From Bacteroidetes bacterium UBA6491 (GTDB taxonomy: Bacteria > Bacteroidota > Bacteroidia > NS11-12g > UBA9320), in assembly GCA_002436505.1 (NCBI GenBank), contig DJML01000069.1:1-21528 (forward strand): a DNA stretch of 21,528 bases. The letters are read 5' to 3'. Made by a program: the position numbers and the translations under genes. The notes below the pieces were generated by a model. It saw only the letters and a list, made by a program, of their open reading frames with translations, made no database searches and was not told the DNA's origin. Positions 15,264 through 21,528 of the stretch are shown here, piece after piece. The number at the start of each line of letters is the position of its first letter. Position 1 is the stretch's first letter.

Positions 15264-16778
15264 TTAGAAAGGCTCTTCTTCATCGTCCCGGGGAGCAAAA
15301 TTGCTCATATCATTCATCCTGGAACTCAGGGTGACACTTTGATCATCGTCACCAAAAGGAGAGGCGAGCGGATCGTATTCAAGATCTTCAAATTTAGCGT
15401 ATTCGCCTTTGAATCTTAGCCGTGCGGTATTGGTCGGACCATTTCTGTGTTTTGCAATGATAATTTCCGCCATACCTCTGATATCATGGCCTTCATCATC
15501 ATCTTTATACCCGTAATATTCCGGACGGTAGATAAACCCAACCATATCTGCATCCTGTTCTATAGAGCCGGATTCCCTTAGATCGGAGAGAAGCGGTCTT
15601 TTATCCGGTCGTTGTTCCACCGCCCTGCTGAGCTGTGCGAGTGCGATGATAGGTATATCGAGTTCTTTCGCAAGAGATTTTAAATTTCTCGAGATATAAC
15701 TGATCTCCTGTTCCCTGTTACCAGATTTATTCCCCTCGTCACCTCGCATAAGCTGCAGGTAATCGACCACAAGTAGTTCAATGTTCCTGTTCGACTTTAG
15801 TCTCCTTGCCTTAGCTCTCAGGTCAAAGATGGATAGTTGGGGAGTATCGTCAATATATATAGGTGCATCAGAAAGTTTTTGAACTCGGGCATTAAGTTGT
15901 TCCCATTCGAAATCTTTTAGGTTCCCTGTCTTTAATTTTTCACCCGCAAGTTGCGTTTCTCCGGAAATAAGTCGTGTAACCAACTGAATTGAAGACATTT
16001 CCAGAGAGAAAACGGCGACCGGAATTCCAAAATCCACCGCAGCATTTCTGGCCATCGAAAGTACAAATGCAGTTTTACCCATGCCGGGGCGAGCTGCAAG
16101 AATAATGAGATCCGATTTCTGCCAACCTGCTGTGATCCTGTCCAGGGCCGTAAAACCTGAAGCAACCCCCGTTAGTCCGTCCTGATGATCTTTCAGTGAT
16201 TCGATCTGCGTGATCGCCTTATGGATCAGGTTCTCGATCGTATCATAATTCTTTTTGATGCTGTCGTTCTTTACGGCAAAGAGTTTTTTCTCAGCATCAT
16301 CCAGCAGTTCAAAAGCGTCAATGGTCACATCGAATGCCTTCGTTGAGATCTCTCCGGAAATCCTGATCAATTCCCTTTGAATCCATTTCTGGATCAGAAT
16401 TTTGCTGTGGTATTCAATATTTGCTGAAGACGCAACCCTGTTTGTAAGGTGTGTGATGTAATAGGCACCGCCAACGAATTCCAGTTTACCCGACTTTCGC
16501 AGATCATTGGTAACGGTCAACAGATCCACAGGTTCGCCTCGCTCAAAAAGCGATTTAATGGACTCGAAGATGGTTTGATTTGCCTCTTTGTAGAAGACAT
16601 CACTTCTTAAAGCATCCAGCACCCTGACCGGTGCCTCCTTTTCAATCAGCATGGCGCCCAGAACGGCTTCTTCCAGTTCAAGTGCCTGAGGGGGCATTTT
16701 ACCCTCTGCTGATTCAGCAAAGGGGTCAAATAATCTGGAATTACCGATTCGTTTCGTTAACTTACTTTCTTCTGCCAT
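15264..16778 (-). CDS. dnaB: Replicative DNA helicase DnaB
   Basis: This 504-residue hexameric helicase unwinds DNA at the replication fork. The N-terminal domain (about 28-130, PPQALELEEAVLGAMLIE) and linker helix lead into the RecA-like ATPase. Walker A is ARPGMGKT (229-236), Walker B LLVVDYLQL (335-343) has Asp339, and the RPDKRPLLSDLRESGSIEQDAD segment (cut here at SIEQDAD, about 390-411) and HRNGPT near the C-terminus are standard DnaB motifs. An Asp/Glu-rich tail ends the protein. I start at ATG 16778 (MAEESKLTKR); an upstream in-frame TTG at 16814 would add 12 unconserved residues. No intein is present. It stands alone, with rplU downstream on the same strand and a long intergenic region upstream. 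Confidence 0.96.
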   Translation of the reverse strand: MAEESKLTKRIGNSRLFDPFAESAEGKMPPQALELEEAVLGAMLIEKEAPVRVLDALRSDVFYKEANQTIFESIKSLFERGEPVDLLTVTNDLRKSGKLEFVGGAYYITHLTNRVASSANIEYHSKILIQKWIQRELIRISGEISTKAFDVTIDAFELLDDAEKKLFAVKNDSIKKNYDTIENLIHKAITQIESLKDHQDGLTGVASGFTALDRITAGWQKSDLIILAARPGMGKTAFVLSMARNAAVDFGIPVAVFSLEMSSIQLVTRLISGETQLAGEKLKTGNLKDFEWEQLNARVQKLSDAPIYIDDTPQLSIFDLRAKARRLKSNRNIELLVVDYLQLMRGDEGNKSGNREQEISYISRNLKSLAKELDIPIIALAQLSRAVEQRPDKRPLLSDLRESGSIEQDADMVGFIYRPEYYGYKDDDEGHDIRGMAEIIIAKHRNGPTNTARLRFKGEYAKFEDLEYDPLASPFGDDDQSVTLSSRMNDMSNFAPRDDEEEPF

Positions 16779-17241
16779 GCTAAAATTTAGAAGCTTCGAA
16801 TTAAGAACCTTCAATTTCGAAAACCAAGTTCAAATTTTTATTATTTTCTTATGCACATATTCACACTAAAAAAGACACCACCCAATATTCCCTGTTCTCC
16901 TATGGTTAATTAACATAGCAATAACTTAACGACAATGTTTCCCCAATTGATGGTGGAAAATTCAACAGTATAATTTAGTTCAAAAGATGGTCTCTACACA
17001 AATTAATTTAATGATAGCGGAAGCGTGTTTTCAAGAAACAGACCGATCCTTATTCCAAGTTGGTCCATGATTCTCGTAGGCTTTATTTCAACCTGTCATT
17101 TAATCATATCAACTGCCATTAATGTATTAAAAAGTCTTTTTTCTCTAATAAACTGGTCATATTATGACAACCTGTCTATGGTTGATCAGCGGAACAACCA
17201 AATTGGAACTATATTTGTTAATCATAGTGCGATAACTATTT
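16779..17241. other. Intergenic region between divergent dnaB and clpC
   Basis: About 460 nt without a convincing gene, A/T-rich, holding control signals for two divergent genes. A 19-nt near-palindrome (CTATGGTTAATTAACATAG, 16900-16918) has the perfect core GTTAATTAAC. A 13-bp palindrome GTCATA-T-TATGAC lies at 17156-17168, and the clpC -7 element is at 17210-17217. An open frame of 87 codons from 17025 runs into the clpC start in another frame and has no recognisable features. No tRNA or rRNA is seen. Confidence 0.6.
17182..17217 (+). promoter_or_regulatory. Probable promoter of clpC
   Basis: TATATTTG (17210-17217) is a perfect -7 element 24 nt before the clpC ATG. The nearest plausible -33 TTG (17182-17184) is 25 nt upstream, slightly longer than the usual spacing. 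The GTCATATTATGAC palindrome lies just upstream (17156-17168) and could bind a stress regulator. Confidence 0.5.
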
Positions 17242-19770
17242 ATGGAAGCAAAATTCTCACCCAGAGTAAAAGAAGTAATTCAGTATAGCCGAGAAGAGGC
17301 CATACGATTAGGGCATGGCTATATCGGTACTGAACATCTTCTGTTGGGAATAATTCGTGAAGGAGAGGGCAAAGCATTGATACATCTGAAAGGATTAGGC
17401 ATTGATCTGCTTCGACTTAAAAAATCGATTGAGGACAGCATTAAAGACACTGCATCAAAATCGACGAATCTCGGCAATATTCCTTTGACAAAACAAGCTG
17501 AAAAGGCATTGAAGATCACATACCTTGAAGCAAAGATCTTTAAGGCAGATATTATAGGGACCGAGCACCTGCTACTTTCAATCCTTAGGGAAGAGGATAA
17601 TATTGCTTCTTCCATACTTCAGCAGTATGGGGTAGACTACGACATATTCAAGCATGCCATTGAAAACAATGGCGAAGAAGATATAAGAGCGGATATGGGG
17701 ACCGACTCTCCTGAGGATTTTTACCGTGAGGAACGAAAATCAACGGAACAAAAGAAAACCAACCCAAAATCAAAGACGCCTGTTCTGGATAACTTCGGAC
17801 GAGATCTTACGAAACTAGCAGAACAAGGAAAGCTGGATCCGATCATCGGACGTGAAAAAGAAATTGAGCGTGTTTCTCAAATCCTGAGCAGACGCAAAAA
17901 GAACAATCCGGTACTTATTGGTGAACCTGGAGTAGGTAAAACAGCGATTGCTGAAGGACTTGCATTGCGCATCACTCAAAGAAAAGTTTCCAGGGTATTG
18001 TTCGATAAGCGCGTTGTGACGCTAGATCTTGCTTCGTTGGTTGCTGGTACAAAATACCGTGGCCAGTTTGAAGAGAGAATGAAGGCGGTAATGAACGAAC
18101 TGGAAAAATCCAAGGATGTCATTCTTTTCATTGATGAGATACACACCATCGTTGGTGCAGGAGGTGCTTCAGGATCACTGGATGCCTCTAATATGTTCAA
18201 ACCTGCATTGGCACGAGGCGAAGTGCAGTGCATCGGAGCCACAACTTTAGATGAGTACCGTCAGTACATTGAGAAAGACGGCGCTCTTGAAAGAAGATTC
18301 CAGTCAGTAATGGTAGAACCGGCCACACCGGAAGAGACCGTTCAGATATTACAGAACATTAAGTCGAAATACGAAGAGCACCACGGCGTTCTTTATACCG
18401 ATGATGCTGTAAAAGCAGCAGTTAAAATGAGTGTGCGGTATATTACCGACAGATATTTGCCGGACAAGGCCATCGACGTACTTGATGAAGTAGGTGCACG
18501 TGTTCATTTATCAAATATTCATGTCCCTCAGGATATTCTTGAGCTGGAAAGAAAGATCGAAGAGATCAAGGATGAAAAGAACAGGGTGGTCAAAAGCCAG
18601 AGGTACGAAGAAGCGGCTAAGCTGAGGGATAAAGAAAAGACCTTGCTTGAGCAGTTGGACATTGCTAAAGGCAGATGGGAAGAAGAGACAAAGAACAACC
18701 GCTATGAAGTAACAGAAGACGACGTTGCAGAGGTAGTTGCTATGATCACTGGGGTTCCGACCAAAAGGATCGCTCAGAGTGAGGGAAGCAGGCTGCTTAG
18801 CATGGCGGAGGAGATAAAAAGCTCTGTGATAGGGCAGGATCAGGCTGTTGAAAAACTGACAAAAGCAATTCAACGTACAAGGGCAGGATTGAAAGACCCG
18901 AACAAACCCATTGGTTCATTTGTATTCCTTGGGCCTACAGGAGTAGGTAAAACAGAGCTGGCAAAATCACTGGCCCAATACCTTTTTGACAGCAGGGAAG
19001 CATTGTTGCGGATCGACATGAGTGAATACATGGAAAAATTCGCCGTTTCAAGGCTGGTAGGAGCGCCTCCCGGATACATCGGATACGAAGAAGGTGGAAT
19101 CCTGACTGAAAAAGTACGCAGAAAACCTTATTCCGTCATCTTATTCGATGAAATAGAAAAAGCCCACCCGGATGTTTACAATATTTTACTCCAGGTACTG
19201 GATGAAGGATTCCTTACGGACAGTCTTGGCCGACGTGTAGATTTCAGAAACACGATAATTATCATGACATCCAACATCGGGTCGAAAGAATTGAAAAATT
19301 TCGGCACTGGTATGGGATTCACGACTGCTGCGAAGGACGAATCAAAGAACAAGGACACCAAAAGCATTATTGAGAATGCATTGAAGAAGTTCTTTTCTCC
19401 TGAATTCCTGAACAGAATTGATGATGTGATCGTATTCAACACCCTCTCACAAGAGGATATTGAGAAAATTCTTGAAATATCAGTACAAAAACTTCTTGAC
19501 AGAATAGAAAGCGTTGGTTTTACTATTGAACTTTCAAAAAGTGCTAAGAAATTCCTAGCAGAAAAAGGATTTGATAAAGACTTTGGTGCAAGACCATTGA
19601 ACAGGGCCATTCAGAAGTATCTTGAAGATCCATTGGCAGAGGAGATCCTTAAGTCAGAGATTTCTGACGGAGATCTGATCAAAGCCGATCTGAATAAAGA
19701 AAAAGATGGGCTTGTGTTTAAGAATCAAAAAGGGAAAAAGAAATCTGAAGAAATTTCAGACTCCAACTGA
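17242..19770 (+). CDS. clpC: ClpC-type AAA+ unfoldase of the Clp protease
   Basis: This 842-residue Hsp100 chaperone unfolds substrates and feeds them to ClpP. A double Clp-N domain (1-145) is followed by AAA-1, with Walker A GEPGVGKT (227-234) and Walker B ILFIDE (294-299). A short middle domain contains a UVR-like coiled coil (about 437-472), the mark of ClpC rather than ClpA or ClpB. AAA-2 has Walker A GPTGVGKT (564-571), Walker B VILFDE (632-637) and the sensor/arginine region FLNRID (722-727). A C-terminal D2-small domain follows. MGF at 691-693 sits where the ClpP-docking tripeptide (I/L/V-G-F) is found. A Lys/Glu/Ser-rich tail ends the protein. It is transcribed alone; ClpP and McsA/McsB are not in the window. 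Confidence 0.96.
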   Translation: MEAKFSPRVKEVIQYSREEAIRLGHGYIGTEHLLLGIIREGEGKALIHLKGLGIDLLRLKKSIEDSIKDTASKSTNLGNIPLTKQAEKALKITYLEAKIFKADIIGTEHLLLSILREEDNIASSILQQYGVDYDIFKHAIENNGEEDIRADMGTDSPEDFYREERKSTEQKKTNPKSKTPVLDNFGRDLTKLAEQGKLDPIIGREKEIERVSQILSRRKKNNPVLIGEPGVGKTAIAEGLALRITQRKVSRVLFDKRVVTLDLASLVAGTKYRGQFEERMKAVMNELEKSKDVILFIDEIHTIVGAGGASGSLDASNMFKPALARGEVQCIGATTLDEYRQYIEKDGALERRFQSVMVEPATPEETVQILQNIKSKYEEHHGVLYTDDAVKAAVKMSVRYITDRYLPDKAIDVLDEVGARVHLSNIHVPQDILELERKIEEIKDEKNRVVKSQRYEEAAKLRDKEKTLLEQLDIAKGRWEEETKNNRYEVTEDDVAEVVAMITGVPTKRIAQSEGSRLLSMAEEIKSSVIGQDQAVEKLTKAIQRTRAGLKDPNKPIGSFVFLGPTGVGKTELAKSLAQYLFDSREALLRIDMSEYMEKFAVSRLVGAPPGYIGYEEGGILTEKVRRKPYSVILFDEIEKAHPDVYNILLQVLDEGFLTDSLGRRVDFRNTIIIMTSNIGSKELKNFGTGMGFTTAAKDESKNKDTKSIIENALKKFFSPEFLNRIDDVIVFNTLSQEDIEKILEISVQKLLDRIESVGFTIELSKSAKKFLAEKGFDKDFGARPLNRAIQKYLEDPLAEEILKSEISDGDLIKADLNKEKDGLVFKNQKGKKKSEEISDSN

Positions 19771-19817
19771 TAAACTGATCAGCACCTTTTTGAACTGATC
19801 TTTCAGAAAGAATTAGA

Positions 19818-20288
19818 TCAATTGCCTTTGGCTGGTTCTTTCTTCTTGTCTTTTTTCTCCTTCTTGTCTTTGTTGTCTTCCTCGTCTTCTTTTAACAATT
19901 CAGACATGTCGCAGCTTTTTAGCAAAAGTTGGTACCAGTTCACAAGTTTCAGTATATCAGAAGTATACACCTGGTTTTCATCGAATTCAGGCAGTATTTC
20001 TCTAAAGAACGTCCTTATTTCGTCGCCTGAATTTGATTTATACACCAGTTCCAGTCCGTTCTGGACCTTCTCATGCAAGCTGCTCATCACATCCCTTAGA
20101 GAAACATCCCCGTCGTACACATACATTGATATTTCCGACAATATGGATACCTTTTGAGATATTGACGTAGGAAATCTTTTCCCGTCTTCCAGAGATTCTA
20201 CTATTAAGCCATTAGGTCTTTGACCTATGATCTTTTGCAAACCGGGCTTCCCTCCGATTGAAACAATGTCCTTGAATTTTATACTCAT
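19818..20288 (-). CDS. DUF5606 family protein
   Basis: This 156-residue cytosolic protein begins MSIKFKDIVSIGGKPGLQKI and continues with SLEDGKRFPTSISQKVSILSEIS (about 33-55; quoted in part: EDGKRFPTSI), the conserved core of the DUF5606 family, widespread in Bacteroidota and of unknown function. The N-terminal half looks like a small beta-barrel; the C-terminal half is helical and ends in a Lys/Glu/Asp-rich tail (about 130-156). I start at ATG 20288: a promoter -7 element only 13 nt upstream excludes the longer TTG-initiated frame from 20348. It converges on clpC, with 47 nt between their stops. Confidence 0.85.
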   Translation of the reverse strand: MSIKFKDIVSIGGKPGLQKIIGQRPNGLIVESLEDGKRFPTSISQKVSILSEISMYVYDGDVSLRDVMSSLHEKVQNGLELVYKSNSGDEIRTFFREILPEFDENQVYTSDILKLVNWYQLLLKSCDMSELLKEDEEDNKDKKEKKDKKKEPAKGN

Positions 20289-20300
20289 TTTACGTTCGGA

Positions 20301-20333
20301 CAAAATTACTGAAAAATTAAGTGTATGTCCCAA
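20301..20333 (-). promoter_or_regulatory. Promoter of the DUF5606 gene
   Basis: TTG (20333-20331), a 22-nt spacer and TAATTTTG (20308-20301) on the minus strand match the TTG-N(17-23)-TAnnTTTG consensus. The start site would fall only a few nucleotides before the ATG at 20288, giving a very short leader and settling the start-codon choice. Confidence 0.7.
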
Positions 20334-20628
20334 GCATTGACAATACAATGACAGCAGAAACTGTTATAAAATACTTGTGGATAGCTTGTTTTATTCTGAT
20401 AGACAATAGAAAAGAAAACTTTTTTTAAAAAAAATCAATTTTCTAATAACAAAAGACATACTAATGCGTTGTTATAGTGGGGTAAATTTAATTTAATTGG
20501 TTAGTTAGTTGGTTAAGGGCTGGTGTATACCGGCCCTTATCTTTTGGTATAGATCCATCCATTCACGTTAATAGACAGGTTCACTACGACTCCCTTAGCA
20601 TTGATTCATTTACCGTTCGAAGAGAAAA
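20334..20628. other. Gene-free stretch with hairpins, possible small RNA
   Basis: About 300 nt between the DUF5606 promoter and the end of kdsA hold no convincing reading frame. Visible structure is a 7-bp inverted repeat (ATAACAA/TTGTTAT, 20446-20475), a GTTA-rich run (20499-20514) and a strong 11-bp hairpin with a GTAT loop (20514-20539). No clear promoter is seen on either strand. A single TGTGGATAG near 20376 resembles a DnaA box with one mismatch. Confidence 0.45.
20514..20546 (+). terminator. Hairpin with a weak T-rich tail (possible terminator)
   Basis: TAAGGGCTGGT pairs with ACCGGCCCTTA (20514-20539; 11 bp including one U-G pair in RNA) around the loop GTAT, followed on the plus strand by ATCTTTT. 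The tail favours plus-strand termination, yet no plus-strand gene lies just upstream, so it may end an unannotated RNA. Alternatively it is the 3' end of minus-strand kdsA mRNA, but no T-tract follows on that strand. Confidence 0.4.
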
Positions 20629-21444
20629 TTATTTCAATATTTTCTTTATCGCCAGGAGTTGAATCAGCAGGTCTTCCAGGTAATCCAGTTTAAGCATATT
20701 CGCTCCGTCAGATTTCGCCGTTGCGGGATTTGGGTGAGTTTCAATAAAAAGCCCGTCACATCCTGCAGCTACTGCCGATTTGGCAATTGTTCCGATCAGT
20801 TCCGGTCTGCCACCGGTCACCCCGCTGGCCTGATTTGGTTGCTGTAAACTGTGCGTAATATCCATAACAACCGGAGCACCTGTTTTCTGCATTTCCGGTA
20901 TATTTCTCATATCGACGATCATATCTCCATAACCGAACATGTTTCCACGTTCAGTCAGAATGATTCGGTCATTTCCTGACTCCTTTACTTTATCGTAAGC
21001 AAACTGCATCGCTGACGCTGCAGCGAACTGGCCTTTTTTAATATTGATTACCTTACCTGTCTTCGCTGCCGCAACCAGTAGATCCGTTTGGCGAAACAGG
21101 AATGCCGGGATCTGCAGAACATCAACATATGCAGCAGCCATTTCCGCTTCCGCGGATTCATGGATATCAGTAACCGTAGGAATGCCATAGGTCTCCCCTA
21201 CTTTCTTTAGGATATTTAATGCTTTTTCATCACCGATCCCTGTAAATGAATCCAGCCTGGACCGGTTTGCTTTGCGGTATGAGCCCTTAAATACAAAAGG
21301 GATATCCAGATTCCTGGTTATCTCGTTTATTTTACCTGCGATCTCCATAGCCATGTCTTCACCTTCAATGGCACAGGGACCTGCCAAAAGAAATAGATTA
21401 TCCGATCTTTCAAACAACCGGGTCAGTGTATTTTCCTTGCTCAT
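20629..21444 (-). CDS. kdsA: 3-deoxy-8-phosphooctulonate (KDO8P) synthase
   Basis: This complete 271-residue cytosolic enzyme condenses phosphoenolpyruvate with arabinose-5-phosphate to give KDO8P, the precursor of Kdo in lipopolysaccharide. The substrate-binding motifs are LAGPCAIEG (20-28), FKGSYRKANRSR (52-63), NIKKGQF (134-140) and ITHSLQQPN (196-204). Cys24, His198, Glu235 and Asp246 fit the metal ligands of the metal-dependent class; the metal-independent E. coli type has Asn in place of the Cys. The KANRS motif separates it from DAHP synthases. Its ATG lies 12 nt after a -7-like TAAATTTG. The presence of the gene implies a Gram-negative cell with Kdo-containing lipid A. Confidence 0.96.
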   Translation of the reverse strand: MSKENTLTRLFERSDNLFLLAGPCAIEGEDMAMEIAGKINEITRNLDIPFVFKGSYRKANRSRLDSFTGIGDEKALNILKKVGETYGIPTVTDIHESAEAEMAAAYVDVLQIPAFLFRQTDLLVAAAKTGKVINIKKGQFAAASAMQFAYDKVKESGNDRIILTERGNMFGYGDMIVDMRNIPEMQKTGAPVVMDITHSLQQPNQASGVTGGRPELIGTIAKSAVAAGCDGLFIETHPNPATAKSDGANMLKLDYLEDLLIQLLAIKKILK

Positions 21445-21455
21445 GATATTTCAGG

Positions 21456-21463
21456 CAAATTTA
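21456..21463 (-). promoter_or_regulatory. Candidate -7 element of kdsA
   Basis: TAAATTTG on the minus strand fits the TAnnTTTG consensus and ends 11 nt before the ATG. No TTG is present at the usual -33 distance, where the flanking sequence runs into the tandem repeat, so the promoter may be weak or the repeat may have replaced its upstream part. Confidence 0.45.
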
Positions 21464-21474
21464 GTTGATTTAGT

Positions 21475-21522
21475 AATGATGGAATCATGGAATGATGGAA
21501 TCATGGAATGATGAAATGATTT
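21475..21522. repeat. Short tandem repeat upstream of kdsA
   Basis: Two perfect 16-bp copies of AATGATGGAATCATGG (21475-21490 and 21491-21506) are followed by a degenerate third (21507-21522). Each unit is itself made of two near-identical 8-mers. The array reaches almost to the window edge and may continue beyond it. It sits directly upstream of the kdsA -7 element. Confidence 0.75.
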
Positions 21523-21528
21523 GATGAT

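Noticed and set aside
16779..16814. Longer DnaB starting at TTG 16814
   Set aside because: The extra 12 residues are not typical of DnaB, and ATG at 16778 gives a normal N-terminus.
17025..17288. 87-codon open frame upstream of and overlapping the clpC start
   Set aside because: It runs into clpC in another frame, covers the clpC promoter, and shows no signal peptide, domain or conserved-looking motif.
20289..20348. Longer DUF5606 protein starting at TTG 20348
   Set aside because: The extension overlaps a good promoter (20301-20333), and the family core begins directly after ATG 20288.
20373..20381. DnaA-box-like TGTGGATAG, hint of a replication origin
   Set aside because: A single copy with one mismatch, no cluster of boxes and no dnaA gene nearby.
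20629..21444. DAHP synthase as an alternative to KDO8P synthase
   Set aside because: KANRSR, NIKKGQF and the C-terminal SDG motif fit KdsA rather than the aromatic-pathway enzyme.
1..21528. CRISPR arrays, insertion sequences, phage genes, tRNA or rRNA
   Set aside because: No regularly spaced repeats, transposase or integrase frames, or tRNA/rRNA signatures were seen on either strand.

Overview
The window looks like chromosomal DNA of a member of the Bacteroidota. The evidence is a protein with a type IX secretion (Por) sorting domain, several families largely confined to this phylum (HYC_CC_PP, DUF5606, START-like, haem-binding domain), and promoters of the TTG-N(20-22)-TAnnTTTG type used by its primary sigma factor. 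The exact order (Cytophagales or Flavobacteriales) cannot be fixed from this stretch.

Region 1 (1-10489, all on the minus strand) is a copper/silver handling locus. Read in the direction of transcription it holds: a small Cys-containing HYC_CC_PP-type protein; a palindrome-rich gap of about 100 bp; a lipoprotein with a heavy-metal-binding domain and a His-rich tail; a secreted MbnP-like protein with a C-terminal T9SS sorting domain; two different di-heme cytochrome c peroxidase (MauG/MbnH superfamily) lipoproteins; and a CusA-type RND pump, a TolC-family outer-membrane channel and a CusB-type adaptor cut by the left edge. From the lipoprotein onward the genes overlap or are separated by at most 22 nt, so they probably form one operon. 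The most interesting point is the physical coupling of MbnP and di-heme enzymes to a complete Cus efflux pump. In known MbnP/MbnH pairs the di-heme enzyme oxidises a Trp of MbnP to kynurenine to build a copper site, so this operon may encode a surface kynurenine-copper protein tied to copper export.

Region 2 (10542-12889, minus) is a two-gene envelope unit: a PAP2 lipid phosphatase overlapping an ArnT/GT83-type lipid-linked glycosyltransferase.

Region 3 (12970-14539) holds small genes: a START-like protein, a convergent two-TM hypothetical protein whose stop codon overlaps that of its neighbour, and a membrane-anchored single-heme protein with a His-rich tail.

Region 4 (14538-21528) is housekeeping: rplU-rpmA with a clear promoter and an intrinsic terminator, dnaB, a roughly 460-bp intergenic region with two palindromes, clpC, a DUF5606 gene, a gene-free stretch with a strong hairpin, kdsA, and a short tandem repeat at the right edge.
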